Positions 25,389 through 37,637 of a stretch of 64,000 nt of DNA are shown piece after piece (positions within the stretch are counted from its first letter, which is position 1; each line of letters begins with the position of its first letter). The notes under the pieces are model-generated. The model was not told the origin of the DNA, ran no database searches, and was given only the letters and a program-made list of their open reading frames with translations. Source of the DNA: Embiotoca jacksoni. Lineage: Eukaryota; Chordata; Actinopteri; Embiotocidae. Position numbers and translations under genes: made by a program. The stretch lies in assembly GCA_022577435.1 (NCBI GenBank), contig JAKOON010000006.1, forward strand, positions 16,692,501-16,756,500, read 5' to 3'.

Positions 25389-27775
25389 GATTCACGTTTT
25401 TACATACCTCACCAGTGAGCCTGTCAGTGTGTGTGTTTGTGTTTACCTGTTCACCTGTAGCTTGCTTAATAATGTTTTTATTTAATATCCAGTTGAAGAA
25501 ATAGTTTTAAAAAAATCTTGGAAAAATAGGGGTTACACATGTAGAAACAATCTAGGATGTTCATGCAGCAGCAAGTGACAGGAAACACATTTTCACAATG
25601 TCACAATAGCTTACTGTATACTACTACTTTATTCATTTTGAACCTGCTGTCATGGACATCTGTCACCTATGGCAACCTGACACAATACATCCTTTTTCAG
25701 AGCAGTAATTTTGACTCGTCATAGCAGGTAAAGCACAGGTGTATTAATGATAGCTGCTTTCCACTTAGGGGAGAACGGTTGTGCACGCTGGTTCACTGTC
25801 ATGGCTCATACTGGCACACTGAAGGGAACTCAGCCATCATTAAGTGCTGATTGTTACTAAGTCAAAATGGCTGCCGTGTAAAAGGTCTATTGTCCAGTGA
25901 AACTGTGTCTAGAAGCAATGTTAATGCTAATATAGGCTGCTGTTTTCCTGCTGCACAAGTTCAGGTTACAGGTCTGGTTAGATTTGTAACGTATGAAAGT
26001 CCTGTCCTATCTTCAAAAACAGTTATTCTAAAACCCATCTTTACAATTATCCACTTTGTTGCTGAAAATTAGTTGAGAAATAACGATGGCTCTCATGAAG
26101 CTTTAGAAAGGGAGGTGATTAGCTTTGTCTAGTAAAGCAAGCAGCTAACATAAAGTAAAAACTCAATCCACCTACCGGCTCCTCTAAACAGCCATTAGGT
26201 GGTTTGCATCAGCCTTTTCTGATCCGACTGTTTGTTTACTGACTGTTTCTTCTCTCTCTCCCCTCAACCTGTTTGTCTAAATCCACCTAGTTATTCCACA
26301 TTTTTAAAATCGTACCTCTTTGTTGTTCAATTCACCTGAAATAACTAATTTACTGAGACTACTTGACTGTGATTTGTGTGTTTCCAGGTAAGAGGTCAGC
26401 AGTGGGAATAATGCAGTGGATGAAGCGTCGTGCTGGCCCCGGTGCTCCAGCTCTCATCTCTGCAGACTCTGCAGCTCAGTTCATCGACGGCCAGAACATC
26501 GCTGTTGTCGGATTCTTTGATGTAGGTTTTTCTATTTAATCAAAGTTATGCAATCATCTATACATTTTTATTTATTGCGATGTGTCGTCATCTCGTTCCC
26601 TCCTGCAGAGTCTGGAAAGTGAGGCAGCTAAGGTGTTCAAGGAGGTTGCTTTGGATGTGACTGACACAGAGTTTGCCATCACAGCAGCTCCAGAGGTTTT
26701 CCAGAAGTATGAGGTGAAAGCCAACTCGGTGGTGCTCTTTAAAAAGGTATGAGGCTTCACTGAGGAGCAGAGTTCAGTGTTTCACAGACAGGCAGTGCAA
26801 AGATATACAAGAAGCCCTGATGATGTCAGCTTTGCTGCCATCTAGTGCCTAGAAACAGTTCCTACAGCAGGCTACGTAGGTCTGAGGTTCAAATGATCTC
26901 ACCGGGGAAGAAAGTCAAACATATTTTAATGTTTTTGGATTTGTTTAAGGGGTTTGATGACTTTAGATTTAAGGTTTAATTTAGAACGAGAACAAGGGCT
27001 AACCCACTGAGCACCTGATAAAATGATCAAGCCTGCCAGTACTGCAATAAATATTGATTATTGATTAATTTGCCACAAGTCAAGTAAGAAAATAAATGAC
27101 AGAACTACAATGTAATACAATATATTACATTTTTGTAATGTAATAGTGGCCCAATGGGTTGGGGGCCGTAGTTTAGAGCATCTATTTGAAGTGACATAAC
27201 ATTTGTCATTGAACAACAACAAAGAGACTAACTGAGCACAAATAGCTGCAATATGACTAAAAAATACACAAAACAACCACAAAAAGACACATGTCCCGGT
27301 CTGTGTAGGGTAAACTGTGAATTATTTAATTTTTCTTGTGTTTTGTGAATATTTGGCTTGACCTGTATGCTATTTTTAACAGAGCAACGATTATTGTTTT
27401 CATAATATAAAAGTTTTTAATATAAAAATGTTCACAGGATAAAAATAATGTAATAATTGAAATTGTGGTTCTGTTGGATGACTAATTAGTTCATTAACTA
27501 ATTGTTTCAAAATTAGATTTGTGGTTAAGGGTCAAGGTATACCAGACTAAGTTTAGAAAATGTATGTATTTGTGTGTGTGTTTGCTAGTTTGATGACGGC
27601 AGAGCAGACTTTATGTTGTCAGAGGAGGGGAAGCTGGACAAAAACAATCTGATCACCTTCATCAAGGAAAGCAGCCTGGAGCTGATCATCCCATTCAGCG
27701 AGGAGGTAACACACACACACACACACACACAATATATATATAATTTGATATGTATTTCAAATTTATAATCATGCA

Positions 27776-27861
<86 letters not shown>

Positions 27862-28024
27862 CATGTTTTCAGACAGCAGACAAGATCTTCACCTCCAGCA
27901 TCGTCCTGCACAGCCTGCTCTTCATCAACTCCACTGTGGAGAGTCAGAAGAGCCTGTTGGCCGAGGCCAGGACTGTTGCCAAAGATTTCAAGGGCAAGGT
28001 AACAGCCTTGTGTGTGTGCGTGTA

Positions 28025-28111
<87 letters not shown>

Positions 28112-30724
28112 ATGGGTGTGTGTGGGTGTGTGTGAGTGTGTGTGTGTATGTGTGGGTGGGTGGGTGCGTGCTTGTATTGCTCACGTTGTGGGGACATAAA
28201 TCTTTTTACATAGTCACAGGGCTCGACTTCCTTTTCAAGGACAAAAATTAAGTCCAGAAACATAAATCCTTACATTTTAAGATGAGGACTTGGCTTAAGG
28301 TAAGTCAATGTAACGTCCTCTAAAGTGATGGAAATATAACCGTGTGTGTGTGTGTGTGTTCTGCAGATGCTGTTCATTGTGATTGATGTTACAGCAGCTC
28401 TGGTACATGTACTAAAATACTTTGCCGTGTCCGAGAGCGACGCCCCCACTGCACGCATCATCAACATGGAGACAGGAAAGAAGTTCAACATTGACTCCGG
28501 GAATCTGACGGCCAACTCACTGCGACAGCTGTGCCAGGAGGTTGTGGGTGGCAGTGCCAAGGTAACACACACCTACACACACACATACCTTTCATACTTG
28601 ACACAGCAGCATTAAACCCAGTAACTGGTCCTGCTTTGTGCTGCAGCCCTACTTTCGGTCTGAGGAGCTCCCGGAGGACTGGAACAAGGGACCAGTCAAA
28701 GTGCTGGTGGGCAAGAATTTTGAGTCTGTTGCTCTGGACCCGACCAAAAACGTCTTCGTGGAGTTTTGTAAGTCAGTCTGCACTTTTCAAACTGGGACTG
28801 GAGCTTTTGATATCAGTGAAATCAGCTTATCAGTTATCATTAAATTCAATCAAATTCATGTTGTCTTGACACCATTTCAGACTTTAAAATCATTAGTTCA
28901 TGACTTGACCTCCTCCTCTATTCATTAACACACTTCACTGCACAGGATGATGTGTTTTACAGTTCGACTCCAATCTGCTGAAAGTGAAAAGTCGCACTGA
29001 GCTCTGATCTGAGCTGAAGGCATATAGCTGTGAACAGGATTTGTGACATCACAACAAGTTTGGAGGATAATCCTGGTCCAACAGAAAACTAAAACCTGCA
29101 TAATACAAACACTTAGAATGGTCTTCCAGTGATTCAGGAGATTTCCTGTATCCAGCAGTTCAACTTTTAATATGAAAAATATTTGCTTATGTACCGCAGT
29201 GCGGGGGTTGTGTTGTTAGTTTTTAAAAAATTCTAACTGATTGAATTTATCAGGCACAAGTTACTAATATTAGCAGGTCTGTTTGTTTTTTTTTATTATA
29301 TGAATGAATATTCTGCTGATTGTTTGCACCTGTCTCTGAATCTGTCAGAAAATGGAACAAAAATGAAGATTCATGTGTCTGAAATATTATTTTACTGCTC
29401 ACTGCAGAGGAAGGTGCTGAGTTTTTAGTTTGTTGGAAATACAAATGAGTGATGAGGCTACTGCCAGTGAGCTGATGCAGCCCTTATATACTGATATTAT
29501 AAATGTTTTGCCTTTAAATATGAATACTATCAACATTTAGGTTGTGTAATTATGACATGGAAACACCTTCATTTGTAAAACCTGGAACCAAATACACAAA
29601 AGTGCCTGAAAAAGCAACTGAACATGGACGGCTCCCATCAGCCATCGTTCACTGTAATGAAACCCTAATTTTAATGGACGATTATGTTAATGCTTACAAG
29701 TTGTTCACATATGCATCTTGATTTGCAGCATTATTCACATGCAGTTCTTCCCAGCATGCATTGCATTTGGGCTAAAAACTCTTTGAAAAGTGCTTAGTTT
29801 GAAAAAAAAGTAGCCTGAATGTACATTTGTGTTTTTTGTGTGGTTTTTTTTTAAGAATAATTGTGCTCATTTTAATATAACCATCATTTCTGTCTTTTAT
29901 TCTCATATATCTCAATACATTTTGGAGATATGAGACACATCAACGCTGCAAAGTCAGATGAGGCTAAATTCATTAATGATCAGTAAGACAAACCTGTGAT
30001 AGAAATCATTGATTTGGAGGGAAGAAGTCAAAGGAGAAAGTGTTGATTGTTGATAGAAATAGAGAATAGAAAGAGTGGAGAGTGTAAAGTTGTCTAGCCA
30101 ATCTATCTCTGAGTTCCTCCCCTCCTAGCTCCAGTTAATATTGTTACCCAGAATGTTCTTTATTTACCTTTAAGGAGAGGCTCCTGCTTTATCCTTGAAA
30201 GTTGGTCCACCCCATGAAATCAGACTGTCTCGGTCTATAACTGTAACAGACCACGCCTTAAAGCGACAGAGTTGAAGAGGACGTAGTGACCTCATGAGCT
30301 ACAGAAACCTGATGAGACAGCGACCTGATTGATAAGATAGGGAGACCTGATGATGAATGAAAATTCCTTCTCATTTTAGTCAGATGATCAAAATCAAGTT
30401 TATCTGTCAAAAACAGTTTCTGCAGGTTTTTTATAAAATCATAATGAACTTCTGAACAGTTTGTGTTTTTATCCTTATGCACAGAGCCTCTAGATGTAAA
30501 TATATCAAATAAAGGTTTGCTTGAACACATGTAGGCCGGAGTAATGTACATTTCTAAAAGCTTTAAGGCACCAAAGATGTTCTTTACTTTGAAATGTTTC
30601 TGCCACCCCAACATTAAAGAGACCAGTTACAGTATTAATCAGTAGGTATTAATAAAGTAAATACCTACCGACCTACCTACCTATGAGGTCTACTGATGCC
30701 CCCTTTCATCCCCTAACAATGCCA

Positions 30725-30793
<69 letters not shown>

Positions 30794-31006
30794 GCTCCTT
30801 GGTGTGGACACTGCAAGGAGCTGACTCCCATCTGGGAGCAGCTGGCTGAGAAATATGCAGATCATGATGACATCATTATAGCTAAGATGGACTCCACAGC
30901 CAACGAGGTGGAGTCTGTTACGGTTGATGGATTTCCAACACTCAAGTATTTCCCAGCTGGAGGCAAAGAGGTTTGCACGCACCGCCCACACACACACACA
31001 CACACA

Positions 31007-31079
<73 letters not shown>

Positions 31080-31392
31080 TCATACTTTCTCATTTCGTTC
31101 TGTTTCTCTCAGGTGATCAACTACACTGGAAAAAGGGATCTGGAGACGTTTTCTAAGTTCCTGGATGGTGGAGGAGTGTTACCTGAGGAGGAGCGTGAAG
31201 AGGACGAAGATGAGGAAGGAGAGGACAGTGCGGAGGAAGGTGATGGTGACGAGAGCAAGGTTTGTATTTTTGCTGCCACTTCATTTAATTTTCACTTGAA
31301 AATAACTCGACTCACAGCTTTCACTTTCTTTGTCTTTCTTTCAGGATTCTGAGGAGGTACCGACCAACAAAACATCCAAAGATGAGCTGTGA
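24117..31392 (+). CDS. pdia2: PDIA2, pancreas-type protein disulfide isomerase
   Basis: ER-lumen oxidoreductase that forms and rearranges disulfides. Exons: 24117-24360, 25092-25298, 26388-26521, 26609-26746, 27589-27705, 27873-27998, 28367-28561, 28647-28767, 30792-30970, 31113-31259, 31345-31392. They total 551 residues plus stop, close to family length. In order: signal peptide ([20 protein letters not shown]), Glu/Thr-rich acidic linker to about residue 60, domain a with YAPWCGHC split by intron 1, b and b' domains, domain a' with a second YAPWCGHC split by intron 8, acidic tail, and the KDEL retrieval signal. The acidic N-terminal extension and KDEL fit PDIA2; P4HB is the main alternative. 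pdilt follows about 16 kb downstream. Introns carry many CA/TG repeats right at splice sites. Confidence 0.92.
25060..25089 (+). repeat. (TA)n(TG)n tract at the acceptor of pdia2 exon 2
   Basis: AT then TG units run directly into the TAG acceptor (exon starts 25092). There is no ordinary pyrimidine tract. Confidence 0.85.
25304..25386 (+). repeat. (CA)n microsatellite just after the exon 2 donor of pdia2
   Basis: About 40 CA units beginning 6 bases after the end of exon 2 (donor gtaagc). Confidence 0.95.
27709..27731 (+). repeat. (CA)n at the exon 5 donor of pdia2
   Basis: About 11 CA units starting at the fourth base of the intron (gtaacacac...). Confidence 0.9.
27779..27857 (+). repeat. 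(TG)n before the exon 6 acceptor of pdia2
   Basis: About 39 TG units ending 15 bases before exon 6, followed only by a short pyrimidine stretch (gttttcag). Confidence 0.95.
28005..28160 (+). repeat. compound (TG)n(CGTG)n(TGGG)n microsatellite in pdia2 intron 6
   Basis: TG units to about 28077, then seven GCGT units to about 28110, then GTGTGGG-type units. It is the one large TG run that sits on the donor side. Confidence 0.9.
28165..28345 (+). repeat. interspersed repeat in pdia2 intron 6
   Basis: The block has TTGCTCACGTTGTGGGGACATAAA, GGACTTGGCTTAAGG and TGTAACGTCCTCTAAAGTGATGG, with TG repeats at both ends. I know this pattern as a dispersed sequence in teleost introns. A related inverted piece is at about 50785-50905 (CCCTTAACCTAAATCTAATTATAAC then CAAGGACACATATAAACAC). 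Class unknown. Confidence 0.55.
28768..30727 (+). other. pdia2 intron 8, mostly unassigned
   Basis: A 2-kb intron that splits the second CGHC domain. I see no coding sequence or recognised element in it before the terminal TG run. Confidence 0.5.
30728..30789 (+). repeat. (TG)31 forming the acceptor tract of pdia2 exon 9
   Basis: The run ends in TGTAG with exon 9 starting at 30792. It completely replaces the pyrimidine tract. Confidence 0.95.
30984..31078 (+). repeat. (CA)n after the exon 9 donor of pdia2
   Basis: About 46 CA units with one CTCA interruption, starting 14 bases after exon 9, in a 142-base intron. Confidence 0.95.
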
Positions 31393-31440
31393 TGTCACTT
31401 CCAGCCAATCCAGATCAACCTAGCATCTTCTAATTTTCTT

Positions 31441-31446
31441 AATAAA
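31441..31446 (+). terminator. polyA signal AATAAA of pdia2
   Basis: Canonical hexamer 49 bases after the TGA stop. Confidence 0.8.
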
Positions 31447-31681
31447 ACTGATTAAGGTTTAAAAGTGTTGTGCACTCGTGAGTATCATGAATGGGTTGAA
31501 ATTGTTCTAATTTGCATTTTTAAAAGTCTCTTGAAGCAGTTTAGGAAACTTAAAGCTCGGTTAATTAGTTCAATTTCCCAACTAAACTGTGGAATATGTG
31601 ATACATGTTTATTAAGACTCTTAGTATAAAATTCACACACGTAGTCAGTGGTAAACACAAGAAATGGTAGTGAGCTGAACA

Positions 31682-31682
31682 A

Positions 31683-31777
<95 letters not shown>
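31682..31777. repeat. (GAAA)n microsatellite
   Basis: About 24 uninterrupted tetranucleotide units, purine-only on the + strand. Confidence 0.97.
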
Positions 31778-31799
31778 CTGATCAAACAAAATAAAAAAT

Positions 31800-34110
31800 A
31801 AAATGAAGAATCATTCAGCTACTGATCTCAACATGGACTTAATCATAATAATGCTTTAAATTGTAACTGTTTGCCCATTTTTCCCAAAACATGCATAGTT
31901 GTCTGTTTTTAAGATTCACATTAGAGAGTAAAGAATAAACAGACAAAAACTAAACGTTCTGTACAAATACAAAAACGTATTCTCTTGTTCAGGCTGCGAT
32001 TCCTGATTGATCTAAACGATGAGGATATTTATATACACAGCTATTCCTCTCTCTAAATGTTTGGTGTCACAGTGCTCTGATATTCATATCAGGATTAAAA
32101 CTGACTTTAAACTAATCACTGGGATTTATATTATTAGATTATTAGATTTTTCAGATAAACTTTTTTTCCACATTTGATCTAATAATACACCCCATGTTTG
32201 GGATTTACTGTAATATATATTAAATAAATACAACCAATTACAACTTTTAATGTGTAGACATTTTATATTATGAGTTTGAGTATGGCTGTGTTTTACTATT
32301 TTGTCATTCATGATGTATTTCTTCAACAGCTACCACTTTGGTGTCCACTGGAAGAGTTACAGTTACAATAACATACATTTAAATCTTCCGTCAGCTACAT
32401 TTTAAACCATTTATTCAATTCAATGCAGATGCTAACTGATTACCACTGGGTTTTAACAGTTCAATTTCCATAACAAAAAAACTATTTTAAATCAATGTAG
32501 CAGGGCCAGATATTGTCTTTAATATTTTGTTTTACTTTTATTTACCTGCCTTAATTACCCACAATGTTATTTTCATTTTGCATAGTTACCCAGTACATTC
32601 TTTTTTTTTTTTAATCTATATTGGTAAATAAAAGTATGTCTCAACGTGTATGTGTCAAAACTTACATAAATCATTAAGGAAATGTTGCACACACTACTGG
32701 ATTACATTTTAGTGGTTACTGAAGTGTAAAATAAGTGTTGCCAGAGAATGAGTTGGCAATTAGGAAACCGGTGTAAGAAGGTAAACTCACGAGAGAGAAG
32801 GCGTGGAACAGGGTGAAAGTGCACGAGGGAAACAGAGGGTTGATTTTCAGTCTGTCAAAAGGAAAATGTTTCTAATTCCAGAGGAAAACAGGTTCAACAG
32901 GCTGTGATGTCACGGCTGTCACAATATGGTTCGTGTTTTCTCCTGCCAGCCACGCTTCCTCCTTCGTCCAAGGTAAGACCACTGATATATTACACTGTTT
33001 AATTAGTGGATAACGACACATGCTCTTCACAGGCAGTATTAGTGGGGTGTATATGGCAGGGAGCAGGTCTGTGCCCGTTTGGATCAGACACCAGGGCCTG
33101 GATGATTCTTGTTTACATAAGAGGAGAGTTCCCATGTGAGCTACAGAGTTACATGGCTACATTTAGCAGGTGTGTTTAATGGCTGATACAGTTGGTTTTA
33201 GGTGACATGTTGGCACGAAACGATATCTTCATGATTCAGGGTTTCTCATGTTCAGCGTTACATGAGTATCCCCTATTCTATCAGGTGAGATAGATTTAAT
33301 AGGAGTAAAATTATTTTAAACAGATGTTATCTCTGAATTTATTCTATATGTATTAAAGTGCTCTGGATATTAAAATTGTACAGCAGGACTGATTTTGTAT
33401 GTTAACTTTGAAAATAACCCAGATTCATTTATAGGGCATCACAATGTGTGTAAGTGAGGAAAAAAGTCTGGGAACGTTACACTAACTATACAGTACTGTT
33501 GGAGTGGGTGGTGTTTTGACCCGAGGAGATGATACAGAATCAGAGCTGCAGACTCAACTGCAGTAACGTGATAATCCTGCATCACACAGCCTGTAATACA
33601 AAGAGACAAACAGCTACCTAAAATACCTGCAGTATTTACAACTGACTATTTCCAGTATCAACATACACTCTGCGGTAGATTAAAAGAATTAGTATTAAGT
33701 ACTATGAATAAAATACAGTTGTAGATACAGTGGTGCTTGTAGAGTGTGTTTCATTTGCACTACAAACTGGAAAAGGCAAAGCTGTAAATGAAGAACATGT
33801 CAGATTATTTAAATTCATTTAAAGTAGTAGTTAAGTGCCATTGTAGACATTATGTATAGATATTTTGTGACTTTAGTATCTTCATTCTGCAGTATGGCGA
33901 AAACTGGTGCAGAGTATGTGCTGGGTCAGATCTATATTGCGAGGAGGGCAATATCTTATTTTCTACCTGCATTTTTAAATTTCTTCTTTTTCTGGCATTT
34001 TGCCTTTATTAGTTAATGCAGTGGAAATAAACATGTGGGGAGCAGGGGAATGACATGCAGCAAAGATCTGGTCCACTGAGAATTAAAACAGGTACTCAGC
34101 TGCTGAGGCC
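31800..34110. other. intergenic, nothing recognised
   Basis: AT-rich DNA between pdia2 and the LINE at 34113. I see no ORF with family motifs and no recognisable repeat. Confidence 0.5.
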
Positions 34111-34112
34111 CT

Positions 34113-35425
34113 TTCATTACATTACATTACATTACATTACATTACATTACATTACATTTAATTTAGCTGACGCTTTTATCCAAAGCGACTTACAATAAGT
34201 GTATTCAACCATGAGGGTACAAAACCCAGAACAACAGGAATCAAGAAAATACAATTTCTTCAAGAAAGCCAAACTACAAAGTGCTAAAAGTAAGTGCCAT
34301 TTTAAGTGCTACTAAAGTTTTCCTATTCAAGGTAAAGTCTGAAGAGGTGTGTTTTTAGCCTGCGGCGGAAGATGTACAGAGTTTCTGCTGTCCTGATGTC
34401 ATCGGGGAACTCATTCCACCATTTAGGAGCCAGGACAGCAAACAGTCGTGATTTTGTAGAGTGTTTAGCTCGCAGTGAGGGAGCAACAAGCTGATTGGTA
34501 GATGCAGAGCGGAGTGAACAGGCTGGGATGTAGGGTTTGACCATGTCCTGGATGTAGACTGGACCCGATCTGTTCACAGAACGGTACGCAAGTACCAATG
34601 TTTTGAAAACGGATGCGGGCGGCTACTGGTAACCAGTGAAGGGAGCGGAGGAGGAGGAGTAGTGGGAGTGAATTTAGGAGGTTAAAGACCAGTCGAGCTG
34701 CGGCATTCTGGATGAGCTGCAGAGGTCGGATGGTACTAACAGGTAGACCTGCCAGGAGAGAGTTACAGTAGTCCAGACGTGAGATGACCAGAACCTGGAC
34801 CAGAACCTGCGCCGCCTTCTGAGTGAGAAGAGGACGTATTCTCCTGATGTTGTGCAGCATGTATCTACAGGAATGCATTGATGTTGGCAGAAAGAGAGTT
34901 GACTGTCGAGTGTCTCCGAGGTTCTTAGCAGTCAGGGTCGGGGATAACACAGAGTTGTCCAAGGTAGTAGTCAGGTCGAGGGTGGGAGAGTCTTTCCCTG
35001 GAAAGAAGAGCAGTTCGGTCTTGTCGAGGTTGATTTTCAGGTGGTGTGAGGACATCCACAGAGAGATGTCAGTCAGACAGGCAGAGATTTGTGCTGCTAC
35101 CTGTGTTTCAGATTGGAGAAAAGAGAGGATCAGTTGGGTGTCATCAGCATAGCTGTGGTAGGAAAAGCCATGTGAGTGAATGACAGAGCCGAGAGAGTTG
35201 GTGTACAGAGAGAAGAGGAGGGGACCCAGGACGGAGCCTTGAGGGACACCAGTAGTGAGAGGACAAGGTTCAGACACAGATCCTCTCCAAGTTACCCGGT
35301 AGGTGCAGTCGTTGAGGTAGGATGAGAACAGGGAGAGAGCAGAGCCTGAGACACCGAGGTCCTGGAGAGAGGAACTAAGGATCTGGTGGTTCACTGTGTC
35401 AAATGCAGCAGAAAGGTCAAGCCCA
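34113..35425 (-). mobile_element. L2-like LINE, 5'-truncated in the RT domain
   Basis: On the - strand the copy begins inside motif A ([16 protein letters not shown], about 35420-35385). It continues with [22 protein letters not shown] (motif B), [15 protein letters not shown] (motif C, about 35150), [42 protein letters not shown] and [10 protein letters not shown]. It then has a frame shift before a second open piece, 34598-34323 (FRRRLKTHLFRLYLE end). The 3' end has GTCGCTTTGGATAAAAGCGTCAGCTAAAT followed by a terminal GTAAT repeat, seen on the + strand as (CATTA)n at 34113-34157. Not functional as it stands. Confidence 0.85.
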
Positions 35426-35571
35426 TGAACTGTTCAACTCAACCACTTGGCCATCAGGTCGCCCCTGTAGATCTATTTTTGATGAAGAGTTAACCTCAGT
35501 CTTTTTCTATGTGGTAAAATTATTAAAAGATATATGCTGCTGGATTCCATTCATACATAATTTCCTGTAAA

Positions 35572-35675
35572 TTACATTACATTACATTTCATTTAGCTGA
35601 CGCTTTTATCCAAAGCGACTTACAATAAGTGCATTTCAACCATGAGGGTACAAAACCCAGAACAACAAGAATCAC
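35572..35675 (-). repeat. second copy of the same LINE/SINE 3' tail
   Basis: About 100 bases nearly identical to 34140-34245: the ATTAC repeat, the TTTAGCTGACGCTTTTATCC/AAAGCGACTTAC tail and the ACCATGAGGGTACAAAACCC block. The rest of the element is absent. Confidence 0.85.
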
Positions 35676-36074
35676 CCTGAGAGTAGGCGGGCTACTTGAT
35701 GTGGGAACGATAGATTCCACCACTTACTGTAAAACTACTCAAATCAGTGTCTACATTATGTAAACACATGAATATCTATTCGAAGAAATATGACCACTAA
35801 AAGTACCCAAAACAGTGTTCGAATTCATGAAAAGTCTTTAAAGCTTGGTCTGTAGTTGGCCACAGATGAGAACAACCCTGAATGACAAGTTATATCCTTC
35901 AGGTTAGGAACCCCTGATGTAGATGAACAACAGGTCATTCCAACCTGTCATCGGAGGAAAAGAACAGGTGTTATCAACCACAATAACCTTTAGTTTGGTT
36001 TGGGCCTTTTTCTTATCTGGATCTGTCTGCCTGCCATTGATCATTAGCATCTTGTTTGACTGGATGATCTCCTG

Positions 36075-36985
36075 ATGGAACCTCCTTCATATGAGGACGC
36101 CCGTTTCCACCCGCCTGCACTGGGCACTGAAGCATTCAACTCCCCCCCTCCCCCCGGCTATGACGCCTCCATCTTGTCCCCCACAACACCTCCTCCCACC
36201 TACGGAGAAGCAGGTGAGATGAAACGTTACTGCTCTGTAAGTCAGCTCGTTAGATGCCGCTGAATGTACGTCCACAGCAAGCCAGCTAAATTTTAAAAAC
36301 TAGTCTTTATCTGTTTATTTTGGGTCGTTTATCTACATGAAGTACCAGTTTTTTACAATTCAACTAGGGTTGGGCCCCAACGTTTGACAGACAGGTTAAA
36401 GCAAACAAAGACGAAACTTACAAAGATTGGTGTAAAGACAAAAACCAGGAAACTGAAAACAATACAGAGAAAAACAGAGTCCAAAGTCAAAGGTGAACAA
36501 AACAAAATGAGATGAGATGAGTCTAAGGATTTGTTTATTCATTTTCTTCTAGTTACGTTCCAGCCAGATCCTTTTCCTGTCCTGATTCCACCAACGCTGC
36601 CAACTGATGTGACCTCACCTCCCCAAAACACTGGATCCACGGTCCATCAAATCACACAAAGTCAATACTACATCTTTACTATTATATCTTTACTACTATT
36701 TACTATGTGCTTCCCCATTAGTTGCCCCCCCCCCTCCTCTAATATCTGTCTCTGTCTTCTAAATGGCAGTTGGTGTAACACCGTCGTCCAACGGCATTCA
36801 AACTCAGCCGGCCGTCGTTCGGACGCAGCCGCAGCCCGTTCCAATCTCAGTGACGCATCTGAGGGACGCCCCCGGTTTGGTACGCTGCCCACACTGCCAG
36901 CATCTTGTCACCAGTGACGTCACATACGAGCCGGGGTGGGCTGCGTGGTTCATTTGTGCCCTTCTCACACTGATGGGGTGAGAGC

Positions 36986-37047
<62 letters not shown>

Positions 37048-37213
37048 TATTTAACATAAGAGTGCTTCAACAAAGCTTCCCCTCTGTGTTCTCCATCTGT
37101 GTCTCAGGTTGGTCTGTGGGTTCTGTCTGATACCGTTAATGTCACGTCGACTGCAAGACGCACATCACTACTGTCCACGCTGTCGGAATCAGCTGCACGT
37201 TTCCACAAGATGA
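36075..37213 (+). CDS. LITAF-domain protein (LITAF/CDIP1-like)
   Basis: Predicted exons 36075-36213, 36553-36660, 36770-36977, 37108-37213 give 186 residues. The N-terminal half is Pro-rich, with PPSYEDA at the start and a PPPTYGEA-type PPxY motif. The C-terminal half is a LITAF (SIMPLE-like) domain: VRCPHCQHLV, a hydrophobic in-plane membrane segment (WAAWFICALLTLMGLVCGFCLIPLM), then HHYCPRCRNQL. The two CxxC pairs bind one zinc, and the domain sits on the cytosolic face of late endosome/lysosome membranes. The middle is less certain: the donor after 36660 (caaa/gtcaat) is weak, although it is the one that keeps frame. The usual CCxIP stretch is reduced to CLIP. The paralogue cannot be named from sequence alone. 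The third intron starts with a (CA)n run. Confidence 0.8.
36988..37044 (+). repeat. (CA)n after the exon 3 donor of the LITAF-like gene
   Basis: About 28 CA units beginning 11 bases into the intron. Confidence 0.95.
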
Positions 37214-37637
37214 CGCCTACAGGATTCACGAAGCGCTTTTGTCACACCGTGGACATGTAAACTAAGAATATAAGGAGCATATATGTGTTGTCTGTGGCAG
37301 ACACAGCGCATGCTGAATGTAGAGGTGGACAGAGGAGCAGGGTTTTGCTTTTGGAACAGTTTAAAAAAAATGTTTGGACATTTTCTGCAGCTGTCACTGT
37401 TGAACTTTTTTACCAGCGGGAATGAAAACTCAGCTGCTTTTTACTATGAAGGACAAAATTACCATCTCGTAATAACCAACTTTTAAACTGCACAGGATGA
37501 GTATGCATAAACCAAACAGCTTCTGAATATCAGTTTTTTTAATCCTCTGCGACTGGAGGCATTATGTTTTCAGGTTGTCTTTCTGATTGCCCCATTTTTT
37601 TTTTTAGGCAAAAATGTTCACTTGGACTCAAGGATGA

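Noticed and set aside
27585..28263. Long open frames of repeated Cys-Val or His-Thr
   Set aside because: They are translations of (TG)n and (CA)n microsatellites in pdia2 introns; the same artefact occurs at 25001-25504, 30683-31352, 36804-37130 and 61069-61511.
31682..31777. CRISPR-like or regulatory array
   Set aside because: It is a plain GAAA microsatellite with no spacers.
34823..35152. Open frame on the + strand, 109 codons
   Set aside because: It is antisense to the LINE reverse transcriptase on the - strand and has no motif of its own.
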